Below, piece by piece: positions 22,243-34,347 of a stretch of DNA of 64,000 nucleotides. Origin of the DNA: Chamaelirium japonicum (lineage: Eukaryota; Streptophyta; Magnoliopsida; Liliales; Melanthiaceae). The notes beneath the pieces were generated by a model. The model searched no databases. It saw nothing but the letters and a program-made list of their open reading frames with translations, and had not been told where the DNA came from. Made by a program: the position numbers and the translations under genes. Within the stretch, counting starts at the first letter, position 1; every line of letters begins with the position of its first letter. The stretch spans positions 20,636,572 through 20,700,571 of the forward strand of contig OX393549.1 in assembly GCA_947650365.1 (NCBI GenBank), read 5' to 3'.

Positions 22243-25200
22243 TGTCACGCCCCAGAAAATCTGTAGACCGATTCCTGGGGTGTGAGGTGAGAAAGGAAGA
22301 GGGTTATGGGTATGGTTACTTAACTATGCCAATTTAGGATTCTCACTGGGCTCTTTCTACGCTCACACACAAGCAAATGAAAGAAGGGGGAGAAACAAAG
22401 ATCAGGCTCGACCTTTAAAAGGGGATATCCTTTCAGTACATGCGACTCAACGGTGTCACAACATACTGACAGAATATACTCTAAAGGAGCACGCGGCTCA
22501 AGCCTCCGACGGCGAGCCGAGTATCTCACCCGCTCCCGAACACTCGGTGCATCTGTCTGGAGATCCTATCTACTGGGCTTGTCAAATTAGGTCAATTATT
22601 CGTCTTATATTTTTGTGGTGATCTAACCTAGGCTTGGGGCCTTGAGGAGAGGCCTACCCAAAGAAGTTCAGCTGGCACATTACCACTTATCACACTAGTT
22701 ACCTAATAATAGAAGTCTTATTCCAATCCACTAGATTACATCGCAAGAAAGAGACTACTGATAAAACGACATACTAGAATTAAAAAGGAAAAGGCTGCAA
22801 CCCTAAACTCGTTCTCGGACTCCTACTGCTGCTCCGATGCCTCAGCTCCTGCAGAAGAGTCTACTCGTGGGAATGAGTAGCCCCCAAAAATACATTTGGG
22901 AGATTAGCCAAATAAATGGCTAGTGACAAGCTAACAATTTTAATAACTAACAACGCTAAATTTTTAAGACAAATTACTGATTAACCTAATTGTCAAGCTA
23001 TGTTCTCAAACACGTCCTATGTGTCCATGCAATTTCTACATTCACATGCAAATCCTACTGTCACTAGGTCATCGTGTGAATAGTCATACAGTTCAAAATT
23101 TAATAATCAAACAATTACACACTCATACATGAACCCCGGATATTTTGTTCAACCTGCCCCCGGTCGGGCATTACTATCGGGCCTTTTATTTCGATGTAGA
23201 GGGCCAACTCTCTCGCCGTGCATCCTCCAACACCATGCACAATTCACCCAGATGATCATAAGGGGTTTCCCGTCTTTCACGGTGGAGCTCTACCGCCCAA
23301 CTTGCTTTACTATGGGGACTTCAACTCCCCGGGACAGGGCTGCTAGGCCAATCCCTACTCGAGGGCACCTCCTATTGGCTTTACCACAACCCTTGCCCGT
23401 GACCCCTAACCTACTTAACTTCGGCTGTACGCGCAAGGTGGTTCACGACCCTTGCGCGCATGGGGTCCCTACCCTCTAACCAGGTAGATTAACAACGATT
23501 AACAAACCACATGGCATTAAAGGAAAACTAAACAGTGTTTAATCATTTTCGATGGATTACACCAGGATTCGTACCCACTCACAACCCAGCATCAAAATTA
23601 AATATCATAAAGCACTCTCGCCCAAAATCCCTTTACTAGGGTTACCACGCTCCCCTCAGGAGTGTGGTCCCGATAATTCTTTATTTATTTATTTATTCAA
23701 ATTAAGGGAATACCTATCTATGGTGTCCATGCAAACAATAGAATAATTATTATTAAATTATTAACTTTTTATGCATGCGTAGCTAGACTCGCGACTCTGC
23801 ATGCAAGGCGGGGTCCACTCGACCACATGCGACGACGCCCGGTGGGCCCGCATGCAGTGTTATGGACACCTACCCTTAATTTCTATATTCACATTATTAA
23901 TTATTAAAGAGAGCGTGCTGTGTCACCTGGAAAGTGTGCTCGGGCTGATGCTGCTAAGCGCCCTCTGCTCCTCCTCCGACTCGGTCCACGTGCTCACCAA
24001 CTGCCAAACATACCAGCGGCCTATGGTCATTAAGTGCTACTTAAAATATTACCGGCTTAGGTCTGATTGGTCGAGTCAGGAATTTATACGTCATCGGACG
24101 CCGTCTATCAGCACGCAAATTGATGTGCCTAAGGTAGTGTCATCGAACGCCGGTCTACTGGCACGCAAATCGATGTGCCAAGGGTAGCATCATGGTTAGT
24201 CGGCGTTGCCGATGCAAAGAATCACACTACAGCTCATATAAGCTATTATGCCTAAACGATCGCATTTACATCGATGCCGCTACTAGCGTGCTGTCGTGCT
24301 TTGAGGAACCTTCAGCATCTTGACCATGGTAACACAGATCAGGTCAAGTCTAGGCAAGGTTTGGAGGTTTGATTCGTTATTTGCCCGAGAAATCATCTGG
24401 CTAAGGTACAAAAACACAGTTACTACTATAATTAAAACGAGTCGCATGAGCCTGAGCTCGGATTGACGACCGCCATTACGTCTCACCTAGTTGAACTCCG
24501 AGACCGGCAAGGTTTCGTATATGGGTCGCTGAGCGGCCCACCGCCATTCATAGCACGATGATTCGTATGCCATATAAAAATAGATGTAATAATGGGGGCA
24601 TCATCCGCAAACAATGGTCATAGATTGTATGACCCAAACGACATGGTCGAAGGGTTTTATGACCTCGATGATTGCGATTAAGTCATCTAGGATAGTTGGC
24701 ATTGCTAACAACAATAGTCTTACTATGGTTCGATTATACCAATTTGAGTAGACGGTCGAAACTGCGTCGAGCACTACTACTAGTATGCCTTTGTGCTCTT
24801 TGGCATAAAAAAAAAAATCGCCGAGCTGGTCTCAACAGGACCAAAGGGAAAACAGGGAAAACGAAGAGGGGCTGACCTGTCGATTGGTTAGCATCTGCCG
24901 ATTGCACAGCCGTCGGCCCGCCGGCTGGTGGCCATGGCTGCGATGAAGGTGAAGGGAAACTAGGGATGGAGTTGGCCGGATCGTGCAACAAGGAGAAGAG
25001 AGAGAAGGGGGGTTGGGTTTGGGATTAAAGAGAGATAAAGAGAGAAACAATTAGGGGGTTGGGTTTGGGATTAAAGAGAGATAAAGAGATTAAAGAGAGA
25101 TAAAGGTGAGAAACGATTACGGGTTTGGGTTTGGGATTAAAGAGAGATAAAGAGGTGTGGGATTTAAGAGAGATAAAGGAATTAAAGAGAGATAAAGAGA

Positions 25201-25875
25201 GAGAAACAATTAGGGGCCAGGTTGGGTTTGGGATTAAAGAGAGATAAAGAGAGAAACAATTAGGGGGTTGGGTTTGGGATTAAAGAGAGATAAAGAGGTG
25301 TGGGATTTAAGAGAGATAAAGGAATTAAAGAGAGATAAAGAGAGAGAAACAATTAGGGGCCAGGTTGGGTTTGGGATTAAAGAGAGATAAAGAGGTGTGG
25401 GATTAAAGAGAGATAAAGGAATTAAAGAGAGATAAAGGTGAGAAACGATAATGGGTTTGGTTATAGATTTAGGTGTTTTTAATTTTTAATTTATTTAATT
25501 TATTTTTTTTTTTTTCTTAGCAAACAAGTATAACTCGCAATTAAGCATGGATCGTACTCGAGCTCGCATCGCACCAAGACGGGCCGGTGCACAAACCTTA
25601 CGAGTCCGACAGACTCGCCTTAAAACCTATTATTTTAATTAATTTTTATTATTATCAAAAACATTCATGCCATGCCTTGTTACACGTGCTCGCATGCTCG
25701 TGTAACGATCACCATGCCTCCAGTGTCGCCTAGCGACCCGGACCTGGGGCCCACTGCCCGGTCCAACTCATGTTCAAGCACATACCATCGACAACCATAA
25801 CTGAAAAAAACAAATCAATCAATTTAGTAATAATAAAACTGGGCTGCCCTGAAATCAAACGTACCGGGTATTACA
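22243..25875 (-). repeat. 3' LTR of the Ty3 element
   Basis: This is the downstream LTR for an element on the - strand. It starts TGTCACGCCCC and ends GGTATTACA in + orientation. Open frames inside it recur identically in the other LTR and have no protein motifs. A purine-rich minisatellite lies at 25008-25455. Confidence 0.95.
25008..25455. repeat. LTR-internal minisatellite (ATTAAAGAGAGATAAAG units)
   Basis: Units of ATTAAAGAGAGATAAAGAG alternate with GGGTTGGGTTTGGG and GAAACAATTAGGGG. Higher-order blocks repeat two to four times. The same array, apparently unchanged, is at 33473-33920 in the other LTR. Confidence 0.85.
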
Positions 25876-25889
25876 TCCTACCCACCTTA
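25876..25889 (-). other. Polypurine tract
   Basis: On the - strand AATAAGGTGGGTAGGA immediately precedes the 3' LTR. It is the expected primer for plus-strand DNA synthesis. Confidence 0.75.
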
Positions 25890-25920
25890 TTAAAATTTTC
25901 GTCCCGAAAATTAACTAACA

Positions 25921-28900
25921 CTAATCATCGAACAAAGAAGAGTATTGGGACCGCATCGCTGACTCGAGCTCCCATGTAGCCTCCTCCTCACTACAGTGCT
26001 GCCACTGCACCTTCACCATGGGGATGGTCTTTGTACGAAGCACTCGATTCTCACTAGCCAAAATCCTGACCGGTCGCTCCTCATAGGATGCATCTGAACT
26101 AAGGGTCAGATCCTGCCAATCTAACACGTGTGACGGGTCTGGCTCATACCTCCGAAGCATCGACACGTGAAAGACACCGTGGACGCTAGAGAGCTGCGGG
26201 GGCAGTGCCAGACGATATGCCACCTCGCCAACTCTCTCCAAAATCTCGAAGGGACCTATGAACCTCGGAGCCAACTTTCCTTTCTTCCCAAACCTCGTGA
26301 TGCCTCGCCGAGGGGAAACCTTCAGGAAGACATGGTCTCCGACGGTAAACTCGAGCGGGCGTCGACGCACATCCGCGTAGCTCTTCTGTCGACTCTGCGC
26401 CGCTCTAAGTCGCTCTCTAATCAGCTGGATCTTCTCAGTCGTCTCCTGGACAAGCTCTGGCCCTAAGAGACTCCGCTCTCCTACCTCTGCCCAACAAAGA
26501 GGTGACCGACATGGCCTCCCGTACAAAGCTTCATAGGGGGCCATGCCGATGCTAGCTTGGTGACTATTATTGTAGGCGAACTCTACAAGAGGTAGGTGCT
26601 CCTCCCAACTGCCTCCAAAATCTACTGTGCAAGCCCGCAACATATCCTCCAAAATCTGAATCGTCCGCTCTGATTGGCCATCCGTCTGCGGGTGAAACGC
26701 AGTGCTAAAACTGAGCTCCGTCCCCAAAGCTGTCTGCAGGCTCTCCCAAAAGTGAGAAACAAACCGAGGATCTCGATCCGAGACAATGGAAACTGGAACT
26801 CCGTGCAGCTTGACAATTTCCCTCACATATAACTTCGCTCGGTCGATGGATGTCATTGTTGTTCGCACCGGAAGAAAGTGTGCCGACTTCGTCAGTCGGT
26901 CCACGACCACCCAAATTGAGTCATGTTTGTTCCGGGTCAGAGGCAACCCCGAAACAAAATCCATCGTGATGTGCTCCCATTTCCACTCAGCTACTGGGAG
27001 CGGCTGCAGCAATCCAGCCGGTCTCTGGTGCTCAGCCTTGACTTGCTGACAAGTCAAACATCTAGACACAAAGGCGGCCACGTCATGCTTCATGTCCTTC
27101 CACCAGAATTGCCTTCTCAAATCATGATACATCTTGGTGCCGCCAGGGTGCACCGAGAATCTGGATCGATGTGCCTCTGACAATACCTCCTCTCGAACCT
27201 CTTCATCAGCAGGGAGGCACAACCTCCTCTGGAACCGCAGACCTCCATCAACATCAACTGACCAGTCAGGAACGAGCTCCCCACTGTCACACCGTGCTCT
27301 AATCTCCTCTAACTCAGAATCCAACCTTTGTGCTGCAATCACCTTCTGTAGTAGGCTGGGCTGCACTCGTATGGTGCGCAACATGGTATGAGAGGGCTCC
27401 CATTGAACCCACAAATCAAAGCCTTCTATCGTGGCCAGAAAATCCTGTCGATCAGTCACCAATCTAGCAAGATGACTATGGGACTTCCGGCTCAATGCAT
27501 CTGCAACAACATTCGCTTTACCAGGATGGTAAAAGAGTGAATAGTTGAAGTCTTTTAAGACTTCGATCCACCTCCTCTGACGCATGTTCAGATCCTTCTG
27601 ACTCGCGATGTACCGCAGGCTCTTGTGATCACAATACATATCGAACTCCTCACCGTACAGATAATGCCTCCAGATCTTCAAAGCAAAAACCACCGCCGCC
27701 AACTCCAAGTCATGGGTGGGATAGTTCCTCTCGTGAGTCTTCAATTGTCTAGAGGCATAGGCTACCACCCTACCATCCTGCATCAATACAGCTCCAAGCC
27801 CCATCTGTGAGGCATCGGTGAAGACAACATAACCTTTGCCACTGGCCGGAATCGTAAGCACTGGGGCCGAAGTGAGACGCCGCTTCAATTCCCGGAAGGA
27901 CTTCTCACAATCTTCCGACCACTCGAACCTGACACCCTTCTTTGTCAGACGGGTGAGAGGTGCTGCTAGACGAGAAAATCCCTCCACGAAACGTCTATAA
28001 TAGCCTGCTAGCCCCAAGAAACTCCTGATCTCGAATACGTTTTTCGGCTGCTCCCAGTCCATCACGGCCTCTATCTTCGATGGATCCACGGAGATACCTT
28101 CCTGCGAGACAACATGTCCAAGAAATTTCACCTCCTGCATCCAAAACTCACACTTACTGAGCTTGGCATACAATTGGTGGTCTCTAAGGGTCTGCAACAC
28201 AGCACTCAGGTGCTCCCGATGATCTCCCTCCGTCTTGGAGTAAATGAGGACATCGTCTACAAATACCACAACGAATCTATCCAGGAACATGCTGAAGACT
28301 CGGTTCATCAGATCCATGAATGCTGCAGGAGCGTTTGTTAGACCGAAGGGCATGACCAAAAACTCATAGTGCCCATATCGTGTTCGAAACGCCGTCTTTG
28401 GAATATCCTCCGCTCTCACAGCCAACTGGTGATATCCGGTCCTCAGGTCAATCTTCGAGAAATAACAAGCACCATTCAACTGATCAAAGAGGTCCTCGAT
28501 TCGCGGCAAAGGGTACTTGTTCTTGATCGTGATGCTATTCAGTTTGCGATAATCGATGCAAAGCCTCTTCGTCCCATCCTTCTTTTGAGCAAAAAGAACT
28601 GGGGCTCCCCAAGGAGATGTGCTGGGACGAATGAAGCCTTTATCGAGTAACTCCTCCAACTGGGTCTTCAGCTCCTTTAGCTCCGCAGGAGCCATCCTAT
28701 ATGGAGCAACCGAGATCGGTGCTGCTCCAGGTGCCAAATCTATAGCAAACTCAACCTCTCGAGGTGGAGGCAAGCCTGGAAGCTCATCTGGGAAGACATC
28801 CGGAAACTCACGAACCATCGGTGGTAGCACTACTGGGTTCCCATCTTTATCTCTACTCGGTAGCTGCGCTAGTAAGCTGAGGGTTATCTGTTGCAGCGGT

Positions 28901-29313
28901 ACCGGGCACAAGATCTTCTGCTTGTCTCCCAAGAAGTAAAATGCCTCGCTCCCCGGAGGTGAGAATATGACCTTCTTAGTAAAGCAATCAAGGGTAACGT
29001 GATAGGCTGACATCCAATCCATCCCAAGCAATACGTCCACTCCTCCTAAGTCCAGGATGATGAGGTTTGCCGAGAGCTCTCTATCTCCAATATGAATGAT
29101 GCAGTCCCGGCAGATCCGGTCCACATCGGTACTTACCCCGAGCGGTGAAAACACCGACAGAGTATGACCCAATGGAACCGACTCTAGTCCCAAAGTCTTG
29201 ACAAAACTAGGGACGATATAGGAGTGAGTAGACCCGCTATCGAAATGAACGAAAGCAAGGGTCGAAAAGACAGGAAGGGTACCTAGCGTTATCGAAAACA
29301 TGTAAGAAACCAA
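25921..29313 (-). CDS. pol: Pol polyprotein of the Ty3 element (PR-RT-RH-IN-chromodomain)
   Basis: The open frame has 1130 codons without a break. The first ATG is at 29301; the frame is open from about 29328. By residue from 29313: protease active site DSG at 25-27. Reverse transcriptase at about 190-370 with [15 protein letters not shown] and FVDD (351-354). RNase H with Asp500, Glu537 and Asp562. Integrase with an HHCC zinc site (His715, His722, Cys752, Cys755) and a D-D-35-E triad (Asp785, Asp846, Glu882). After an IN tail with GPFEIL, a chromodomain-like end (VKVQW, EEATWE). All catalytic residues are present. There is no own leader: the frame starts just before the protease, so expression as a Gag-Pol fusion after splicing, or by some recoding, is likely. 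The protease has Ser where many plant elements have Ala (DSGST). Confidence 0.95.
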   Translation of the reverse strand: MVSYMFSITLGTLPVFSTLAFVHFDSGSTHSYIVPSFVKTLGLESVPLGHTLSVFSPLGVSTDVDRICRDCIIHIGDRELSANLIILDLGGVDVLLGMDWMSAYHVTLDCFTKKVIFSPPGSEAFYFLGDKQKILCPVPLQQITLSLLAQLPSRDKDGNPVVLPPMVREFPDVFPDELPGLPPPREVEFAIDLAPGAAPISVAPYRMAPAELKELKTQLEELLDKGFIRPSTSPWGAPVLFAQKKDGTKRLCIDYRKLNSITIKNKYPLPRIEDLFDQLNGACYFSKIDLRTGYHQLAVRAEDIPKTAFRTRYGHYEFLVMPFGLTNAPAAFMDLMNRVFSMFLDRFVVVFVDDVLIYSKTEGDHREHLSAVLQTLRDHQLYAKLSKCEFWMQEVKFLGHVVSQEGISVDPSKIEAVMDWEQPKNVFEIRSFLGLAGYYRRFVEGFSRLAAPLTRLTKKGVRFEWSEDCEKSFRELKRRLTSAPVLTIPASGKGYVVFTDASQMGLGAVLMQDGRVVAYASRQLKTHERNYPTHDLELAAVVFALKIWRHYLYGEEFDMYCDHKSLRYIASQKDLNMRQRRWIEVLKDFNYSLFYHPGKANVVADALSRKSHSHLARLVTDRQDFLATIEGFDLWVQWEPSHTMLRTIRVQPSLLQKVIAAQRLDSELEEIRARCDSGELVPDWSVDVDGGLRFQRRLCLPADEEVREEVLSEAHRSRFSVHPGGTKMYHDLRRQFWWKDMKHDVAAFVSRCLTCQQVKAEHQRPAGLLQPLPVAEWKWEHITMDFVSGLPLTRNKHDSIWVVVDRLTKSAHFLPVRTTMTSIDRAKLYVREIVKLHGVPVSIVSDRDPRFVSHFWESLQTALGTELSFSTAFHPQTDGQSERTIQILEDMLRACTVDFGGSWEEHLPLVEFAYNNSHQASIGMAPYEALYGRPCRSPLCWAEVGERSLLGPELVQETTEKIQLIRERLRAAQSRQKSYADVRRRPLEFTVGDHVFLKVSPRRGITRFGKKGKLAPRFIGPFEILERVGEVAYRLALPPQLSSVHGVFHVSMLRRYEPDPSHVLDWQDLTLSSDASYEERPVRILASENRVLRTKTIPMVKVQWQHCSEEEATWELESAMRSQYSSLFDD

Positions 29314-29412
29314 TCTAGCTACTGGTTGCTACAAGTTCTAACGAGTTAAAACTAATAGCAATGACAACTACACCATTACGTCTACGAATTTAAATTCTAA
29401 GTTCAGGGTTAC
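29283..29412 (-). other. Candidate intron between gag and pol
   Basis: On the - strand this 130-nt interval starts GTAACC after GAAG and ends GATAACGCTAG before GT. It is 35% GC, against clearly higher values in both coding flanks. It contains the gag stop codon (29390-29392) and further stops, including one in the pol frame. Position 29413 is codon base 1 in gag and 29282 is base 2 in pol, so exact removal joins the two frames at the point where related elements run continuously into protease. A decayed insertion is the alternative, but the youth of the copy speaks against random decay. Confidence 0.6.
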
Positions 29413-30586
29413 CTTCGATCGCTCCCCCAGAAGCCTCTGGGTCTTGACCAACTAGCATGTACGTCCTTCCCTGAGCCTGGTTGCCTCCTCCGCCCTGACG
29501 GGGGAAAGACCTCTGCTGCTGTACCTGGGGAGGACGCTGTTGCTGCTGAGCTCTCTGTGGAGGCCTCTGCTGCTGCACAGGTGGTGGCAACAGAGCAGGC
29601 CTCTGGGGTGGAGCTGGTAGGAGTGGCTGCCGACGAAGCTGTGGACAGTTCCACTTCAAATGATCAAATGAACCGCACTGAAAACATCCACGCCGCGGCG
29701 GTCCAAGAGCTGGAGGACCACGAAAGTTCTGAGACTGGCGCGGCGGGGGTCGAGTCTCCATAGGCCTAAACCTCTTCTGAGTCAGTGGACCGTTGCGACT
29801 GCTGCCACTCCGCTTCTCCATGATAGCGCGGGACTCCTTCAACTCCTGCTCCACTGCCAGGGACCGGTTGACCAACTCCTCATAAGATTGCCCCAAGAAA
29901 GGGGTAACCCTACCTCTGATTGCTGGATTCAAGCCATGCTCAAAGCGCAAGGCTCTCCTACCGTCGGTCGCCACCTGGTGTGGAGCATACCTCGCAAGCT
30001 CCGAGAACTTGGCCTCATACTGTGTCACAGTACGAGATCCCTGATAGAGCGCCAGAAACTCCATCTCCATCCGGTTCTGCACGGTAACCGGAAAGAACTT
30101 CTTCCGAAAGAGTTCCTCAAACTCCTGCCACGTAATCGCTCCTCGATCTGCTGCTCTGGTGCGCTGGACAGTCTGCCACCAGAAGTCTGCCTCAGCCTCA
30201 AACTGGTACGAGGCGAAGGTCACTCTCCTATCATCGGTGATGCCCAACGCGTTCAGTATCTTCTCAGTCTGCTGGAACCATCGATCGGCCTCAATGGGGT
30301 CTGGCTCACCCTTGAAGCTCGGTGGTCCCATCGCCTTGAAGTCTTTCAGCAATTTCCCTTGCCGCTCGCCCTTAGCCTGCTGACGAGCCTGGGCCTGGGC
30401 AAGAGCAGCCTGTGCTAGCTCGGCCTGCTGCTGAGCAGCCATCTGCTGCTGCGCAACAGCAACCTGCTGCTGCTGGATCATGGTGGCCATCCCCTGGAGT
30501 ATTTCCATCATCCTCGCCGTGCTATCAGACGCAGAGGACGATCCTGCTCCGTTGCTCGCACCATTTCCACTCCTAGTACCCGCCAT
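29390..30586 (-). CDS. gag: Gag protein of the Ty3 element
   Basis: 398 residues starting MAGTRSGNG. Residues 35-75 are Gln/Ala-rich and probably helical. The retrotransposon gag (capsid) domain spans about 90-250, with FKGEPDP, ADFWW and WQEFEELFRKKF. A CCHC zinc knuckle for nucleic acid binding is at Cys301, Cys304, His309 and Cys314. The last part is Gln/Pro-rich. The start is 107 nt inside the 5' LTR border. The last seven codons lie within the candidate intron, so unspliced RNA would give Gag alone. The protein forms the virus-like particle shell in the cytoplasm. Confidence 0.92.
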   Translation of the reverse strand: MAGTRSGNGASNGAGSSSASDSTARMMEILQGMATMIQQQQVAVAQQQMAAQQQAELAQAALAQAQARQQAKGERQGKLLKDFKAMGPPSFKGEPDPIEADRWFQQTEKILNALGITDDRRVTFASYQFEAEADFWWQTVQRTRAADRGAITWQEFEELFRKKFFPVTVQNRMEMEFLALYQGSRTVTQYEAKFSELARYAPHQVATDGRRALRFEHGLNPAIRGRVTPFLGQSYEELVNRSLAVEQELKESRAIMEKRSGSSRNGPLTQKRFRPMETRPPPRQSQNFRGPPALGPPRRGCFQCGSFDHLKWNCPQLRRQPLLPAPPQRPALLPPPVQQQRPPQRAQQQQRPPQVQQQRSFPRQGGGGNQAQGRTYMLVGQDPEASGGAIEGNPELRI

Positions 30587-30692
30587 CTGAAATGAAAAGG
30601 TAGTCCTAACGTCAACTATCTACTAACCAACTATTTAGACTCTAGACTTAGACTCCTAATCCTAGAAATAAACCCCTAGGAACATATCCCTA

Positions 30693-30705
30693 GGCTCTGA
30701 TACCA
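30693..30705 (-). other. Primer-binding site (initiator tRNA-Met)
   Basis: On the - strand TGGTATCAGAGCC starts two bases after the end of the 5' LTR. It is complementary to the 3' end of plant initiator tRNA-Met. Confidence 0.92.
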
Positions 30706-30707
30706 GC

Positions 30708-33700
30708 TGTCACGCCCCAGAAAATCTGTAGACCGATTCCTGGGGTGTGAGGTGAGAAAGGAAGAGGGTTATGGGTATGGTTACTTAACTATGCCAATTT
30801 AGGATTCTCACTGGGCTCTTTCTACGCTCACACACAAGCAAATGAAAGAAGGGGGAGAAACAAAGATCAGGCTCGACCTTTAAAAGGGGATATCCTTTCA
30901 GTACATGCGACTCAACGGTGTCACAACATACTGACAGAATATACTCTAAAGGAGCACGCGGCTCAAGCCTCCGACGGCGAGCCGAGTATCTCACCCGCTC
31001 CCGAACACTCGGTGCATCTGTCTGGAGATCCTATCTACTGGGCTTGTCAAATTAGGTCAATTATTCGTCTTATATTTTTGTGGTGATCTAACCTAGGCTT
31101 GGGGCCTTGAGGAGAGGCCTACCCAAAGAAGTTCAGCTGGCACATTACCACTTATCACACTAGTTACCTAATAATAGAAGTCTTATTCCAATCCACTAGA
31201 TTACATCGCAAGAAAGAGACTACTGATAAAACGACATACTAGAATTAAAAAGGAAAAGGCTGCAACCCTAAACTCGTTCTCGGACTCCTACTGCTGCTCC
31301 GATGCCTCAGCTCCTGCAGAAGAGTCTACTCGTGGGAATGAGTAGCCCCCAAAAATACATTTGGGAGATTAGCCAAATAAATGGCTAGTGACAAGCTAAC
31401 AATTTTAATAACTAACAACGCTAAATTTTTAAGACAAATTACTGATTAACCTAATTGTCAAGCTATGTTCTCAAACACGTCCTATGTGTCCATGCAATTT
31501 CTACATTCACATGCAAATCCTACTGTCACTAGGTCATCGTGTGAATAGTCATACAGTTCAAAATTTAATAATCAAACAATTACACACTCATACATGAACC
31601 CCGGATATTTTGTTCAACCTGCCCCCGGTCGGGCATTACTATCGGGCCTTTTATTTCGATGTAGAGGGCCAACTCTCTCGCCGTGCATCCTCCAACACCA
31701 TGCACAATTCACCCAGATGATCATAAGGGGTTTCCCGTCTTTCACGGTGGAGCTCTACCGCCCAACTTGCTTTACTATGGGGACTTCAACTCCCCGGGAC
31801 AGGGCTGCTAGGCCAATCCCTACTCGAGGGCACCTCCTATTGGCTTTACCACAACCCTTGCCCGTGACCCCTAACCTACTTAACTTCGGCTGTACGCGCA
31901 AGGTGGTTCACGACCCTTGCGCGCATGGGGTCCCTACCCTCTAACCAGGTAGATTAACAACGATTAACAAACCACATGGCATTAAAGGAAAACTAAACAG
32001 TGTTTAATCATTTTCGATGGATTACACCAGGATTCGTACCCACTCACAACCCAGCATCAAAATTAAATATCATAAAGCACTCTCGCCCAAAATCCCTTTA
32101 CTAGGGTTACCACGCTCCCCTCAGGAGTGTGGTCCCGATAATTCTTTATTTATTTATTTATTCAAATTAAGGGAATACCTATCTATGGTGTCCATGCAAA
32201 CAATAGAATAATTATTATTAAATTATTAACTTTTTATGCATGCGTAGCTAGACTCGCGACTCTGCATGCAAGGCGGGGTCCACTCGACCACATGCGACGA
32301 CGCCCGGTGGGCCCGCATGCAGTGTTATGGACACCTACCCTTAATTTCTATATTCACATTATTAATTATTAAAGAGAGCGTGCTGTGTCACCTGGAAAGT
32401 GTGCTCGGGCTGATGCTGCTAAGCGCCCTCTGCTCCTCCTCCGACTCGGTCCACGTGCTCACCAACTGCCAAACATACCAGCGGCCTATGGTCATTAAGT
32501 GCTACTTAAAATATTACCGGCTTAGGTCTGATTGGTCGAGTCAGGAATTTATACGTCATCGGACGCCGTCTATCAGCACGCAAATTGATGTGCCTAAGGT
32601 AGTGTCATCGAACGCCGGTCTACTGGCACGCAAATCGATGTGCCAAGGGTAGCATCATGGTTAGTCGGCGTTGCCGATGCAAAGAATCACACTACAGCTC
32701 ATATAAGCTATTATGCCTAAACGATCGCATTTACATCGATGCCGCTACTAGCGTGCTGTCGTGCTTTGAGGAACCTTCAGCATCTTGACCATGGTAACAC
32801 AGATCAGGTCAAGTCTAGGCAAGGTTTGGAGGTTTGATTCGTTATTTGCCCGAGAAATCATCTGGCTAAGGTACAAAAACACAGTTACTACTATAATTAA
32901 AACGAGTCGCATGAGCCTGAGCTCGGATTGACGACCGCCATTACGTCTCACCTAGTTGAACTCCGAGACCGGCAAGGTTTCGTATATGGGTCGCTGAGCG
33001 GCCCACCGCCATTCATAGCACGATGATTCGTATGCCATATAAAAATAGATGTAATAATGGGGGCATCATCCGCAAACAATGGTCATAGATTGTATGACCC
33101 AAACGACATGGTCGAAGGGTTTTATGACCTCGATGATTGCGATTAAGTCATCTAGGATAGTTGGCATTGCTAACAACAATAGTCTTACTATGGTTCGATT
33201 ATACCAATTTGAGTAGACGGTCGAAACTGCGTCGAGCACTACTACTAGTATGCCTTTGTGCTCTTTGGCATAAAAAAAAAAATCGCCGAGCTGGTCTCAA
33301 CAGGACCAAAGGGAAAACAGGGAAAACGAAGAGGGGCTGACCTGTCGATTGGTTAGCATCTGCCGATTGCACAGCCGTCGGCCCGCCGGCTGGTGGCCAT
33401 GGCTGCGATGAAGGTGAAGGGAAACTAGGGATGGAGTTGGCCGGATCGTGCAACAAGGAGAAGAGAGAGAAGGGGGGTTGGGTTTGGGATTAAAGAGAGA
33501 TAAAGAGAGAAACAATTAGGGGGTTGGGTTTGGGATTAAAGAGAGATAAAGAGATTAAAGAGAGATAAAGGTGAGAAACGATTACGGGTTTGGGTTTGGG
33601 ATTAAAGAGAGATAAAGAGGTGTGGGATTTAAGAGAGATAAAGGAATTAAAGAGAGATAAAGAGAGAGAAACAATTAGGGGCCAGGTTGGGTTTGGGATT

Positions 33701-34342
33701 AAAGAGAGATAAAGAGAGAAACAATTAGGGGGTTGGGTTTGGGATTAAAGAGAGATAAAGAGGTGTGGGATTTAAGAGAGATAAAGGAATTAAAGAGAGA
33801 TAAAGAGAGAGAAACAATTAGGGGCCAGGTTGGGTTTGGGATTAAAGAGAGATAAAGAGGTGTGGGATTAAAGAGAGATAAAGGAATTAAAGAGAGATAA
33901 AGGTGAGAAACGATAATGGGTTTGGTTATAGATTTAGGTGTTTTTAATTTTTAATTTATTTAATTTATTTTTTTTTTTTTTTCTTAGCAAACAAGTATAA
34001 CTCGCAATTAAGCATGGATCGTACTCGAGCTCGCATCGCACCAAGACGGGCCGGTGCACAAACCTTACGAGTCCGACAGACTCGCCTTAAAACCTATTAT
34101 TTTAATTAATTTTTATTATTATCAAAAACATTCATGCCATGCCTTGTTACACGTGCTCGCATGCTCGTGTAACGATCACCATGCCTCCAGTGTCGCCTAG
34201 CGACCCGGACCTGGGGCCCACTGCCCGGTCCAACTCATGTTCAAGCACATACCATCGACAACCATAACTGAAAAAAACAAATCAATCAATTTAGTAATAA
34301 TAAAACTGGGCTGCCCTGAAATCAAACGTACCGGGTATTACA
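30708..34342 (-). repeat. 5' LTR of the Ty3 element
   Basis: This LTR is upstream for the - strand element and contains its promoter. It is 2 bp longer than the other LTR because of a T run near 33968. I did not identify a convincing TATA box. Confidence 0.95.
33473..33920. repeat. LTR-internal minisatellite, second copy
   Basis: Same array of ATTAAAGAGAGATAAAG units as at 25008-25455, at the same place in the 5' LTR. Confidence 0.85.
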
Positions 34343-34347
34343 CTTGT
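34343..34347. repeat. Target site duplication, right copy
   Basis: CTTGT follows the CA end of the LTR and equals 22238-22242. Confidence 0.95.

Larger units (their letters stand above)
22243..34342 (-). mobile_element. Complete 12.1-kb Ty3 retrotransposon, chromovirus (Tekay/Del-like)
   Basis: It has two LTRs of 3633 and 3635 bp, each beginning TG and ending CA on the + strand, a 5-bp target duplication, an initiator tRNA-Met primer site, a polypurine tract, gag and pol. The pol order is protease, reverse transcriptase, RNase H, integrase, chromodomain-like tail, which defines Ty3 chromoviruses. Very long LTRs and tRNA-Met priming fit the Tekay/Del clade. The LTRs match in every stretch I compared except for a T run of 13 versus 15, and both frames are open, so the insertion is recent and may still be competent. 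gag and pol are in different frames, separated by a possible intron (29283-29412). Confidence 0.95.

Noticed and set aside
23129..24187. Open frames inside the LTR, repeated at 31594-32652
   Set aside because: They occur identically in both LTRs, have no domain, and conserved LTR identity explains them.
26167..28939. Plus-strand open frames opposite pol
   Set aside because: They are shadows of the GC-rich pol frame on the other strand.
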